Source: Dyadobacter sp. MSC1_007 (GTDB taxonomy: Bacteria > Bacteroidota > Bacteroidia > Cytophagales > Spirosomataceae). Taken from it: a stretch of 64,000 nt of DNA. The stretch spans positions 62,001 to 126,000 of the forward strand of contig NZ_JAMOZL010000009.1 in NCBI RefSeq assembly GCF_023667495.1, given 5' to 3'. The position numbers were made by a program, and so were the translations under genes. Numbering within the stretch: position 1 is the stretch's first letter; every line of letters starts with the position of its first letter. The notes under the pieces were generated by a model. The model had not been told where the DNA came from, searched no databases, and saw only the letters and a program-made list of their open reading frames with translations. This document shows, piece by piece, positions 35,815-44,304 of this stretch.

Positions 35815-37134
35815 ATGAGTACCGAGACAATAGATTTAAAGACCAGGCTGATCGCGGATTTCCATGCCCGCGAGGCTGTTATGAATGGTGAGGCTTCATC
35901 TGAATTTCATCAGAAAAAGCGCGCTGGCCTGGCCCGTTTTGAGAAACTGGGTTTCCCGACTATCAAAAACGAGGAATGGAAATATAGCAATGTAAAGGAC
36001 CTGATCAGCGTTTCCTACGAGTTCAACGCGCAGAGCTCTATCGGCCTGGCAGAACTCGAAGACCTGAAAGTACCCAAGCAGGATGCTAATATCTTGTATT
36101 TTGTGAACGGGATCTTCAATGCAGGCCTTTCTACGATTATCTCTCCGGTAGAAGAAATCACGATTTCATCCCTTGGAGATGCCTACAAAAACAACCCTTC
36201 ACTGGTAAGCTCTTTCTTCAATGAGCTTACTGCCGATTCCGAAGACGCATTTACGGCATTGAATACGGCTTTTGCCCAGGATGGGGTTTTTATTAATATC
36301 CCTGATAACAAATCGGTTGCTTTGCCTATTATCCTGCGTTTTGTCAGTGATGCGCGCAGCAGCAATGTGGGAAGTCAGCCGCGCAATATCATCGCTGTCG
36401 GCAAAAACTCGCATGTGAAAGTGGCCGAAGCGTTCAGGACTTTGGGCGGGCAGCGCTCCTTTACCAATTCTGTGACCGAGATCCATGTGGCAGAAGAAGC
36501 GAATGTGCAGTATTATAAAGTGCAGAATGAAAGCGAGAACGCCTATCACGTGGGTACAACCCAGGTGCGCATGCGCGACCGTTCGCATTTCTACGCGGGA
36601 ACAGTCACGCTCAATGGCAAATTCACGCGCAATAACCTCAATATCATCCTTGACGGAGAGCATTGCGATGCGCATATGTACGGTCTGTATTTCCCGGATG
36701 GTACCCAGCACGTGGACAACCACACTGTGGCCGATCACTGCAAACCCAACTCGGAAAGCAACGAGCTCTACAAGGGTATATTAAGGGACAAATCCAAAGG
36801 CGTCTTCAACGGAAAGATTTTCGTGCGCCCCGACGCGCAGAAGACCAATGCTTTTCAATCCTGCAAAAACATTGTACTCTCACCGGAGGCATCGATGAAC
36901 ACCAAGCCGCAGCTTGAAATTTTCGCAGACGACGTTAAATGCTCGCACGGGACTACTACCGGCCAGATCGATGAAGAAGCGTTGTTTTACATGCGCTCAC
37001 GCGGGATCTCGCGGCCGGAGGCCATGTCGCTTTTGATGTTTGCATTCTGCGCTGATGTGGTTTCCCAGATTAAGATAGATTCTATTCGCGAGTACCTGGA
37101 AAATGTCATTATCCAGAAGCTGGCCTCGAAATAA
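35815..37134 (+). CDS. sufD: Fe-S cluster assembly protein SufD
   Basis: 439 residues. The SufBD beta-helix core and C-terminal helices are recognisable: HVDNHTVADHCKPNSES, GKIFVRPDAQKTNAFQSCKN, and DDVKCSHGTTTGQIDEEALF, which contains the conserved Cys/His used at the SufB-SufD interface. Length and the KNEEWKYSNVKDL N-terminal segment support SufD over SufB. It follows sufC by 57 bp. SufD pairs with SufB, whose gene is missing from the window. Confidence 0.94.
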   Translation: MSTETIDLKTRLIADFHAREAVMNGEASSEFHQKKRAGLARFEKLGFPTIKNEEWKYSNVKDLISVSYEFNAQSSIGLAELEDLKVPKQDANILYFVNGIFNAGLSTIISPVEEITISSLGDAYKNNPSLVSSFFNELTADSEDAFTALNTAFAQDGVFINIPDNKSVALPIILRFVSDARSSNVGSQPRNIIAVGKNSHVKVAEAFRTLGGQRSFTNSVTEIHVAEEANVQYYKVQNESENAYHVGTTQVRMRDRSHFYAGTVTLNGKFTRNNLNIILDGEHCDAHMYGLYFPDGTQHVDNHTVADHCKPNSESNELYKGILRDKSKGVFNGKIFVRPDAQKTNAFQSCKNIVLSPEASMNTKPQLEIFADDVKCSHGTTTGQIDEEALFYMRSRGISRPEAMSLLMFAFCADVVSQIKIDSIREYLENVIIQKLASK

Positions 37135-37173
37135 TCGTAAGCAGGCTTGTGCCTGACTGCAAAACCTTATTGT

Positions 37174-37208
37174 TACCCAACCTGCAATTTTTTGGGTTGG
37201 GTATTTTT
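37174..37208 (+). terminator. Terminator-like hairpin between sufD and sufS
   Basis: A perfect 9-bp stem, TACCCAACC / GGTTGGGTA, with a 12-nt loop, followed by TTTTTCTT. It could end some transcripts after sufCD or act as an attenuator or processing site within the suf operon. Confidence 0.65.
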
Positions 37209-37226
37209 CTTAAATAACGGATCAAA

Positions 37227-38453
37227 ATGGGCAATTCTCTTAATATAGCATCGATCAGAAATGATTTTCCCATACTCAATGAGGTAGTGAACGGAAAGCA
37301 GCTCGTTTACTTTGATAACGCCGCCACCACGCAGAAGCCCAGACTGGTTTTGGATGCATTGGCGGGTTATTATGAGCATTACAATGCCAATATCCACCGC
37401 GGGATACACCATCTGGCCGAGAAAGCGACTTCGGCCTTTGAGCAGTCCAGAAAGCGTTTGCAGGCATTTTTGAATGCGCAGTATGCAGAAGAAGTGATTT
37501 TTACCTACGGAACAACGGACGGCATCAACCTGGTGGCATCTGCTTACGGACGCAAATTCTTAAAAGAAGGCGATGAGGTGATTATCTCGACGATGGAGCA
37601 TCATTCCAACATCGTGCCCTGGCAGATGCTTTGCGAAGAGAAAGGCTGCATTCTGAAAGTGATCCCGATCAATGATGAAGGCGAGCTATTGATGGACGAA
37701 TATGAGAAGCTGCTCACCGAGCGGACCAAGTTTGTTTCTGTCGTGCACGTCTCCAACGCGCTGGGCACAATCAACCCGATCAAAGAAATTATTGCCAAGG
37801 CGCACGCAGTAGGGGCGAAGGTGCTCATCGATGGCGCGCAGGCAAGCTCGCATTTGGAAATCGATGTGCAGGACTTGGATTGTGATTTTTACTCGCTTTC
37901 CCTACACAAAATATACGGCCCTACCGGAATGGGTATTTTGTATGGTAAAAGAGATATTTTAAATGCCATGCCGCCATACCGCGGCGGAGGCGAGATGATT
38001 AAAGAGGTTACCTTCGAGAAAACGACCTACAATGAGCTGCCTTATAAGTTTGAAGCGGGCACTCCTAACATCGCCGATGTAGTAGCCGCCAAGTTTGCAT
38101 TGGATTATGTCGATGCCCTTGGCAAACCCAATATCGCTGCTTATGAAAACGAGCTTTTAAAATATGCCACCGACGCTGTCAGCGAGATTGAAGGGCTAAG
38201 GATCATCGGTAAGGCCAAAGAAAAGGTAAGCGTGCTTTCGTTTGTCATCGATGGCATCCACCACCAGGATATCGGCGTGCTGCTCGACCAGCAAGGCATT
38301 GCCGTCAGGACGGGCCACCACTGCACCCAGCCGCTGATGAACCGCTTTAACATCACCGGAACCTCACGCGCCTCATTTGCTGTTTACAACACAATCGAGG
38401 AGATCGACCGCCTGATACAGGGCCTGCATAAAGTGAAAAGGATGTTGGGATAA
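37227..38453 (+). CDS. sufS: Cysteine desulfurase SufS
   Basis: 408 residues, group II (SufS/CsdA) type. It takes sulfur from cysteine using PLP and hands it to SufE. PLP lysine Lys228 lies in SLHKIYGPTGMG; substrate-cofactor His in STMEHHSNIVPWQ; the nucleophile Cys366 in RTGHHCTQPLM is in the short-loop context typical of group II. The partner sufE lies about 0.9 kb downstream beyond an unrelated three-gene insert. Confidence 0.97.
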   Translation: MGNSLNIASIRNDFPILNEVVNGKQLVYFDNAATTQKPRLVLDALAGYYEHYNANIHRGIHHLAEKATSAFEQSRKRLQAFLNAQYAEEVIFTYGTTDGINLVASAYGRKFLKEGDEVIISTMEHHSNIVPWQMLCEEKGCILKVIPINDEGELLMDEYEKLLTERTKFVSVVHVSNALGTINPIKEIIAKAHAVGAKVLIDGAQASSHLEIDVQDLDCDFYSLSLHKIYGPTGMGILYGKRDILNAMPPYRGGGEMIKEVTFEKTTYNELPYKFEAGTPNIADVVAAKFALDYVDALGKPNIAAYENELLKYATDAVSEIEGLRIIGKAKEKVSVLSFVIDGIHHQDIGVLLDQQGIAVRTGHHCTQPLMNRFNITGTSRASFAVYNTIEEIDRLIQGLHKVKRMLG

Positions 38454-38497
38454 TTTTTTAAATTACTGCCGTTGTTCACTTTAACTATAGACACATT

Positions 38498-38872
38498 ATG
38501 GAAGACAATTTGCAGGAAGCCCGGAGGTATCTTAACAATGCAAAGGAAATATTGCGTGAAAAGGCCAGGAAGGAAGGCGATCATTATCAGGATAAGAAAT
38601 ATGTGAGGCTGGCAGGTCACGCTGCTTATTCTGGTGTTTTGATCGCATTGGATGGCCTCCTTGGAAAGAAAAAGGGAAGAAAGAGTGTAGAGTGGTACCA
38701 AGAAAACTTGCGCAAAGTGGATCGAAAGGCATTAGACACCTTCAATTCCATCTACGAAATTCTGCATTTGTATATGGCTTATGATGGTGTAAAGAATGTG
38801 AATGTTTCAAAGGAGGGCCTGAGAGAAGCAGAAGTGTTGATCGATTGGATTGAAACGCGCACGGCTGCATAA
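38498..38872 (+). CDS. DUF5618 family (HEPN-like) protein
   Basis: 124 residues, nearly all helical, matching the Bacteroidota DUF5618 family as I know it. The helical pattern (LQEARRYLNNAKEILREKA; GHAAYSGVLIALDGLL; TFNSIYEILHLYMAYDG) resembles HEPN-type proteins, a fold often found as a toxin or its partner, but I see no clear RxxxxH ribonuclease motif. It is the first of three A+T-richer genes inserted between sufS and sufE. Association with the following toxin-antitoxin pair is an inference from position. Confidence 0.78.
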   Translation: MEDNLQEARRYLNNAKEILREKARKEGDHYQDKKYVRLAGHAAYSGVLIALDGLLGKKKGRKSVEWYQENLRKVDRKALDTFNSIYEILHLYMAYDGVKNVNVSKEGLREAEVLIDWIETRTAA

Positions 38873-38899
38873 TTTGGAATTGCATCAATTGTCAATATC

Positions 38900-39088
38900 A
38901 TGGAGACTATACCCAAAAGTTTGTTAATCGATTCTCTGGAAAAGATGCCGGATCAAATCGATGTTGAGCAGATAATTGAGCAAATTATTCTGTTATCAAA
39001 GGTTGAACGGGCAAGACGCCAGATCGACAATGGAGATTTTTACACACACGAAGAGGTAAAGGAATCATATAAAAAATGGCTGGAGTAA
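38900..39088 (+). CDS. Antitoxin component of a ParE/RelE-type module
   Basis: 62 residues. A short helical protein with IIEQIILLSKVERARRQIDN and the tail YTHEEVKESYKKWLE, the pattern of small antitoxins paired with RelE/ParE toxins in Bacteroidota (often annotated addiction module protein). Its last 13 bases overlap the start of the toxin gene, the usual coupling. Identity rests on the overlap with the toxin as much as on the sequence. Confidence 0.8.
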   Translation: METIPKSLLIDSLEKMPDQIDVEQIIEQIILLSKVERARRQIDNGDFYTHEEVKESYKKWLE

Positions 39089-39363
39089 CTTGGGCAAAAG
39101 AAGCCAGAGAGGATTTGGATGCAATTTTTCTAAGAATTGAGGGTGAATCCAGTGCTTATGCTGAGAAATGGATCAAAGATTTATTCAAGAAAATTGAGCT
39201 GATCGAAAAATTTCCGCATCTGGGCAGAAAGGTACCCGAAGTTAATCTTGTGAATGTCAGAGAAGTTTTTGCCGGAAAATACCGGGTGCTGTATGGCATT
39301 GCAAAGGCGGATCATGTTGAAATTTTAGCCATTAGACACACGGCCAAGCCATTATCTGAATAA
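39076..39363 (+). CDS. RelE/ParE family toxin
   Basis: 95 residues. It reads as a ParE/RelE plasmid-stabilisation fold: the N-terminal WAKEAREDLDAIFLRIEGES helix pair, KIELIEKFPHLGRKVPEV, then beta strands REVFAGKYRVLYGIAK and HVEILAIRHTAKPL. The Arg/Tyr pattern (KYRVLY, IRHTAKP) suits ParE-like gyrase poisons or RelE ribonucleases; the target cannot be decided. It overlaps the antitoxin by 13 bp and ends 9 bp before sufE, so the module is transcribed in line with suf genes. Confidence 0.88.
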   Translation: MAGVTWAKEAREDLDAIFLRIEGESSAYAEKWIKDLFKKIELIEKFPHLGRKVPEVNLVNVREVFAGKYRVLYGIAKADHVEILAIRHTAKPLSE

Positions 39364-39372
39364 ATAGAACTA

Positions 39373-39801
39373 ATGACCATAAACCAGATACAGGACGAAC
39401 TAATTTCGGATTTTGAATTGTTTGATGATTGGGAAAGCAAGTACGAGTACATTATTGACCTCGGAAAGCAGTTTCCTCCCTTGGAAGAACAATACAAAAC
39501 CGAGGATAATATTATCAAAGGCTGCCAGTCCAGAGTATGGCTACATGCTTATATGGATGACGGGCTTTTGAAATTTGAGGCAGATAGCGACGCGATTATC
39601 GTGCGGGGGCTGGTGAGTATGCTCGTAAAAGTGTTGTCCGGGCACACGCCGGAAGAGGTTGCCAGCGCCGATCTTTATTTTATGGAAAGAATAGGCCTGC
39701 ACCAGCATTTGGCCCAGACCAGGTCCAACGGGCTGGCCGCGATGCTTAAACAGATGAAAGCGTACGGTTTTGCCTATCAGGCCAAATCCATTAATGCATA
39801 A
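39373..39801 (+). CDS. sufE: Sulfur acceptor protein SufE
   Basis: 142 residues. SufE takes persulfide from SufS and delivers it to the SufBCD scaffold. The acceptor Cys51 is in IIKGCQSRVWL, with LLKFEADSDAIIVRGLVSML following, both standard. It belongs functionally with sufS, from which it is separated by the DUF5618/toxin-antitoxin insert. A DUF59 gene follows after 27 bp. Confidence 0.96.
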   Translation: MTINQIQDELISDFELFDDWESKYEYIIDLGKQFPPLEEQYKTEDNIIKGCQSRVWLHAYMDDGLLKFEADSDAIIVRGLVSMLVKVLSGHTPEEVASADLYFMERIGLHQHLAQTRSNGLAAMLKQMKAYGFAYQAKSINA

Positions 39802-39828
39802 AAAAATACTTATAACAGACCCATTGCA

Positions 39829-40140
39829 ATGTCAGATTCAGAATTGAGGGAAGAAGTAATCAAGGCAATAAAAACGGTGTACGATCCGGAAATTCCCGTG
39901 GATGTGTATGAGTTGGGCCTGATTTACGACTTGAAAGTATTTCCGATAAACAATGTCTTCGTTTCGATGACATTGACCTCTCCTTCATGCCCGTCTGCGG
40001 GTACATTGCCAGGCGAGGTCGAGCAGAAGATCCGCGAAGTAGAAGGGGTCAACGACGTAAGCGTAGAGCTGACATTTGATCCGCCCTACACGACCGAAAT
40101 GATGTCCGAAGAGGCGAAGCTGGAACTTGGATTTATGTAA
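39829..40140 (+). CDS. SUF-associated DUF59 (MIP18-family) protein
   Basis: 103 residues. The DUF59 signature is clear: VYDPEIPVDVYELGLIYDLK, then LTSPSCPSAGTLPGEVEQKI with the conserved Cys, and TFDPPYTTEMMSEEAKLELG. Members such as SufT help Fe-S cluster maturation or transfer. It is placed directly after sufE, as is usual in Bacteroidota suf operons. Whether it corresponds to SufT proper is not certain, so no symbol is given. Confidence 0.93.
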   Translation: MSDSELREEVIKAIKTVYDPEIPVDVYELGLIYDLKVFPINNVFVSMTLTSPSCPSAGTLPGEVEQKIREVEGVNDVSVELTFDPPYTTEMMSEEAKLELGFM

Positions 40141-40175
40141 ATTGATTTAACAATAACTATTAAACTTTAAAATAT

Positions 40176-40604
40176 ATGTATCCACCACAATTAGTGGCTC
40201 CGATGAAGGCCGAACTAACAAATGTTGGTTTTCAGGATTTGACAACGGCTGAGCAGGTAGACAACTTCATGCAGAACACAAAAGGAACAGCCTTGGTTGT
40301 TATCAATTCGGTATGTGGTTGCGCGGCAGGTGCAGCACGCCCGGGCGTAAGGGCAGCTTTGCAAAACAGCGAAGTGAAGCCTGATCATCTGGCAACAGTG
40401 TTTGCTGGCGCTGACCTGGAAGCCACTGCTAAAATGCGCGAATATACATTGCCATATCCTCCATCTTCACCAGCCGTAGCGCTTTTCAAAGACGGGGAGC
40501 TGATCCATTTCGTAGAGCGTCACCACATTGAAGGCCGCTCGGCACAGATGATCGCCCAGCATTTACAAATGGCATTCGAAGAGTTCTGCGCAGAAGAAGC
40601 ATAA
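40176..40604 (+). CDS. BrxA/BrxB family bacilliredoxin
   Basis: 142 residues of the YphP/YqiW family. The active-site motif is CGC (Cys47-Gly-Cys49) in INSVCGCAAGAARPG, characteristic of bacilliredoxins, which remove bacillithiol from S-bacillithiolated proteins. The thioredoxin-like tail includes LPYPPSSPAVALFKDGEL. Its place at the end of the suf run links thiol redox repair to Fe-S assembly, a recurrent pairing in Bacteroidota. A terminator-like hairpin starts 25 bp downstream. Confidence 0.93.
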   Translation: MYPPQLVAPMKAELTNVGFQDLTTAEQVDNFMQNTKGTALVVINSVCGCAAGAARPGVRAALQNSEVKPDHLATVFAGADLEATAKMREYTLPYPPSSPAVALFKDGELIHFVERHHIEGRSAQMIAQHLQMAFEEFCAEEA

Positions 40605-40628
40605 TTCTTTCAGATTTCATCCATTATC

Positions 40629-40670
40629 ACGGCTACTTTCGATTAAATTTGAGAGTAGCCGTCTGTTTTA
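40629..40670 (+). terminator. Hairpin terminator after the bacilliredoxin gene
   Basis: A perfect 9-bp stem, ACGGCTACT / AGTAGCCGT, with a 16-nt loop; CTGTTTT follows. A promoter element lies inside the loop, so termination and initiation overlap here. Confidence 0.65.
40644..40651 (+). promoter_or_regulatory. Bacteroidota -7 promoter element before the VWA gene
   Basis: TAAATTTG matches TAnnTTTG, 31 bp before the 40683 ATG, inside the loop of the preceding hairpin. Confidence 0.6.
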
Positions 40671-40682
40671 AATAGTAACGTC

Positions 40683-41792
40683 ATGCGAGGACACCGTTTC
40701 ACCCAATTTGTACCCGGCGAGCAGGGTGCCAACAGCAAGTTTGAACAGCTTTTTGATATTTTCCAGCAGCTGTTGCTAATGACCTCCGGGGATGTAGGCG
40801 AGGCTATGTCCTGGCTCAGTCAGCTCGACCGGCAATATAACCTGACCAACGACTCTTACGGGATCGGCGATTTTTTTGATGACCTCAAAAAGAAAGGTTA
40901 TATCACCGAAGAAAAACAGGAAGGTGAAGGAAGGCTTATTATGACGCCTAAGGCCGAAAAAAGCATCCGTAAAAGCGCGCTGGACGAGATTTTTGGAAAG
41001 CTCAAACGCTCGAAAACCGGCGGCAACCATCACACGCCGCACATGGGCGTGGGCGATGAGCTCAGCAGCGATATCCGCGATTTTCAGTTTGGTGATACGC
41101 TGGATCAGATAGCGATGACCGAATCGATCAAGAATGCGCAGGTTAATCACGGAATAGGTGATTTTATGCTCATGGAGCAGGATTTGGAAGTGGTGGAGCG
41201 CGAGCAGAAAACAACGACAGCCACCGTGGTGATGATCGATATCAGCCACTCGATGATCCTGTACGGTGAAGACCGCATTACGCCAGCGAAAAAAGTAGCG
41301 CTAGCGCTTGCCGAGCTGATCCGGACCAAATACCCCAAAGATTCGCTAGATATCATCGTTTTTGGTAACGACGCCTGGCAAATACAGCTCAAAGACCTGC
41401 CTTACCTGGAAGTAGGGCCCTACCACACCAATACCGTTGCCGGATTAGAACTTGCCATGGACATTCTGCGCCGTAAGAAAACGCGCAACAAGCAGATATT
41501 CATGATCACCGACGGCAAACCGACTTGTTTGAAAGAGGGCATCCGGTATTATAAAAACAGCTTTGGCCTGGATAGGAAAATCATCAATAAAACACTTACG
41601 CTAGCTGCACAGTGCCGCAGGCTGGATATTCCCGTAACGACCTTTATGATCGCTACCGACCCTTACCTAAAACAATTCGTGCAGAATTTCACCCAGGTCA
41701 ATAACGGCCGGGCCTATTACAGCAACCTGCAAGGACTTGGCGGGTTTGTGCTCGAAGATTTTCAGCGAAACAGAAGAAAGAACGTCAAGTAA
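40683..41792 (+). CDS. VWA domain-containing protein
   Basis: 369 residues, no signal or membrane segment. The C-terminal half is a von Willebrand A domain with an intact MIDAS: DISHS (Asp186, Ser188, Ser190), Thr in GPYHTNTVAGLELA, Asp in FMITDGKPT. The N-terminal half is helical and charged with a Phe/Gly-rich start. The arrangement resembles the VWA partners of MoxR/ChlI-type AAA+ ATPases (metal-insertion or chaperone systems), but no AAA+ gene is nearby, so the partner must be elsewhere. Its stop codon lies inside a terminator hairpin. Confidence 0.87.
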   Translation: MRGHRFTQFVPGEQGANSKFEQLFDIFQQLLLMTSGDVGEAMSWLSQLDRQYNLTNDSYGIGDFFDDLKKKGYITEEKQEGEGRLIMTPKAEKSIRKSALDEIFGKLKRSKTGGNHHTPHMGVGDELSSDIRDFQFGDTLDQIAMTESIKNAQVNHGIGDFMLMEQDLEVVEREQKTTTATVVMIDISHSMILYGEDRITPAKKVALALAELIRTKYPKDSLDIIVFGNDAWQIQLKDLPYLEVGPYHTNTVAGLELAMDILRRKKTRNKQIFMITDGKPTCLKEGIRYYKNSFGLDRKIINKTLTLAAQCRRLDIPVTTFMIATDPYLKQFVQNFTQVNNGRAYYSNLQGLGGFVLEDFQRNRRKNVK

Positions 41793-41810
41793 GGCTTGAC
41801 GTTACTTTTT
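41781..41810. terminator. Terminator overlapping the VWA stop codon
   Basis: AACGTCAAG / CTTGACGTT, a 9-bp stem whose 5-nt loop TAAGG contains the VWA stop codon, followed by ACTTTTT. It also overlaps the last codons of the convergent deacetylase gene. Confidence 0.75.
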
Positions 41811-44276
41811 CCCAACCGAGATCATATTCGCAAAAAGCCGGTAAGCACCTGTTACCCCTGCCGGCAGCTCTCGGAAGAACGACAGTCCGGTATAAATGTA
41901 GTGCCCCTTGCCGTATTGGGCGTAAAGCGTACTGCCTTCCTTCATCGTCTCGTCCTTGTCATTGGCCGAAAACAGCGCCTGATAGTTCTTTTTGTCCCAG
42001 TCCTGGGCGAAATACAGGCCGCGTTCCTGAATCCAGCCGTCAAAATCCTTTTGGGTAATTTTATTGGGGAAATTTAAAATAGGGCTTTCCGGTAGCAAAA
42101 ACCGCATCTGAGCATCTTCTTCGGTAACCCGCTCGCGCCCGAGCTCGATATTGAACGGGCCGATCTGCCCGACTTTCTGACCTGGAATGGTGTACTGCAC
42201 CACCATTGTCCCTCCATTTCTGACATAATCCATCAATTTACCCTGATAATTGGCCAGGTATGCTTCGGTGTTGAACGCCCGGACGCCGACTATAATGGCA
42301 TCAAACATGGTCAGGTCTTTGGTAAGCCCCGATTCGTTAAGCATCGTTACCTGGCAATCCATCTGACGAAGGGCCATCGGCACGTCATCGCCCGCGCCGG
42401 CAATATATCCTATGTTTTTTGCAGCGGATTTGACATCTATTTTGGCGAGTTTGGCTTCTGAAACCGGAAAAAGCGTCTGGCTTGAAATATGCTGATAGGA
42501 GATGGTTTTGATGGATTTATCATAAGTTTTACCATCCACGATCGCTACTGCCCGAAGGGTTACCTCCTGATTGGAGAGCGGAGGCGTGATGATGAAGGAG
42601 AAATATTGCTGCTGGTATTTACCGGTAAGACTGAATTCAGCCGATTCGGGTACAGACTTCCAACCTGCGGGAATTTCAGGCTTCACTGTGCCTTTGACAT
42701 TTCCGCGCTGGGCTTCAACGACAATAGTTACGGTTTTGGGCTCGGGCGATGGAAATATAAATACCGGCTCCGTTATTGTTGTGGTAACCAGCGGCCTGAT
42801 CTCAAATGGCCTGTAAATCTCGCCTTCGGCCGGATCGGTATACTTGTAGACCCACGCCCGCTCGAATGTAAACTGCTGACCGCCAATCTCGAAGGTATAA
42901 ATAGTTTTAGTTTCGGGGCGGTTTTCAGGGTAGCCGATATCCTGCTGGTTATCGATCTGAAACAAGCCTTTATCAATTGGTTTTTCAAGCCAGTAAGGCT
43001 GACTGAGCTTCAAGCTGGCCGGTAGCAATGCCTTTTTTTGAAATGCATTCATTTCGTTGGCTGAAAGTGCCAGGTTAATAAGGCTGTCTGTGGATTTGCC
43101 CGTCCAGGCAAGCGACACGAGTTTTACAGGATAATCCGAGCGCTTTACAACTCCGATATTGATCCTGGCATCCTCACCTGCAACGCCGGAAAAATCAGCC
43201 GGATTGGTTTCAAACCAAAGTCCGGCGCATTGCACGATCAGGTCTCTAACTTCTTCTTTTTTTGTTTTAACATAAATATTGGACGAATCCAGCTTGCCAA
43301 GCTCCGCATTGATTTTCAGTAGCTCCGGAATGGAAGCGGACGGTTTGTTGACCGAATAGTTCTTGATGGCTGCGGCGACTGCTGCCTGCACTTTTTCGCT
43401 GCCTTTCACTCTTTTCCAGCTGATATCCACCCCATCAAAAAGGTTTTTTTCGGCCGGTGTGCCTACTTTATGCAGGAAGTAGTCAATGCGCTCGCCGCGT
43501 TGAGGCGAGCTGCCAAAGCCCTGGCTGCGGTGCTGGCTGCGTGATAATGCAGCTATTTCAGTATAAGATTTTCCTAAAACAGGATTGTAACCACCGATCT
43601 CAATGGATATAAACGGGTTTTTTTCGTCGGAGGGCGCTTTATTGGTGAAACCGGGCGTAAAAGTATTCCATACCAGCCGTTTGGGCTGCCATGTCTTGAC
43701 AAATTTGAGCTGATCCGGATAGGATTTTGGATCAGCCGCCAGATCAAAAGCTTGTTCAGCCAGGTAAGCGGAGGTCTGGTGATGGCCGTGGCCTGCGCGC
43801 GGGTCGGGCGGAAAGCGGGTAATGATCACATCGGGCTGAAACTTGCGGATCATCCAGATCACATCTCCCAATACCTTATCGCGGTCCCAGAAGTTAAGGG
43901 TCTCATCGCGCGTTTTGGAAAACCCAAAATCATAAGCCCTCGAAAAAAATTGCTGCGCCCCATCGATCCGGCGGGCGCCCAATAGCTCCTGGGTGCGGAT
44001 CACGCCTATGTTATAGCCCTGCTCAGCACCGATCAAATTCTGCCCCCCGTCACCGCGCGTCAGAGAGAGATAGCCTGTGCGCACGAGTTGGTCTTTGGAC
44101 AAATAAGAAAGCATCAGCGTGTTTTCATCGTCGGGGTGCGCTGCAATATAGAGCACCGAGCCAACGACATTGAGCTTTTTGATGTTCTGAAAAATTTCCC
44201 CCGATGAAAGGGTAGGAACCTGCGCGGTGAGTCTGAATGCAGCAAAAAAGAAGAGAAGCGTAAAAAAACGGTACAT
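41802..44276 (-). CDS. Secreted PIG-L (LmbE-like) family deacetylase with long C-terminal region
   Basis: 824 residues. Signal peptide (FRLTAQ). The zinc deacetylase domain (~35-260) has AHPDDE (His47, Asp49, Asp50), SLTRGDGGQN, and the second metal site GHGHHQTS near 165. The remaining ~550 residues are beta-rich repeats and a type-1 glutamine-amidotransferase-like end (DAIIVGVRAFNTEAYLANYQ; GGTMVVQYTIPGQ). PIG-L enzymes deacetylate GlcNAc-type sugars. It borders the resorcinol-type locus but is convergent to the VWA gene, and membership in that locus is doubtful. Confidence 0.9.
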   Translation of the reverse strand: MYRFFTLLFFFAAFRLTAQVPTLSSGEIFQNIKKLNVVGSVLYIAAHPDDENTLMLSYLSKDQLVRTGYLSLTRGDGGQNLIGAEQGYNIGVIRTQELLGARRIDGAQQFFSRAYDFGFSKTRDETLNFWDRDKVLGDVIWMIRKFQPDVIITRFPPDPRAGHGHHQTSAYLAEQAFDLAADPKSYPDQLKFVKTWQPKRLVWNTFTPGFTNKAPSDEKNPFISIEIGGYNPVLGKSYTEIAALSRSQHRSQGFGSSPQRGERIDYFLHKVGTPAEKNLFDGVDISWKRVKGSEKVQAAVAAAIKNYSVNKPSASIPELLKINAELGKLDSSNIYVKTKKEEVRDLIVQCAGLWFETNPADFSGVAGEDARINIGVVKRSDYPVKLVSLAWTGKSTDSLINLALSANEMNAFQKKALLPASLKLSQPYWLEKPIDKGLFQIDNQQDIGYPENRPETKTIYTFEIGGQQFTFERAWVYKYTDPAEGEIYRPFEIRPLVTTTITEPVFIFPSPEPKTVTIVVEAQRGNVKGTVKPEIPAGWKSVPESAEFSLTGKYQQQYFSFIITPPLSNQEVTLRAVAIVDGKTYDKSIKTISYQHISSQTLFPVSEAKLAKIDVKSAAKNIGYIAGAGDDVPMALRQMDCQVTMLNESGLTKDLTMFDAIIVGVRAFNTEAYLANYQGKLMDYVRNGGTMVVQYTIPGQKVGQIGPFNIELGRERVTEEDAQMRFLLPESPILNFPNKITQKDFDGWIQERGLYFAQDWDKKNYQALFSANDKDETMKEGSTLYAQYGKGHYIYTGLSFFRELPAGVTGAYRLFANMISVGKK

Positions 44277-44304
44277 ATACGGTCCAGGTGAATGATTTTC
44301 GGGT

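Noticed and set aside
41802..44276. PIG-L deacetylase as part of the resorcinol-type locus
   Set aside because: It follows the phosphopantetheinyl transferase on the minus strand after 28 bp, but sugar deacetylation has no clear role there; left as a neighbour.
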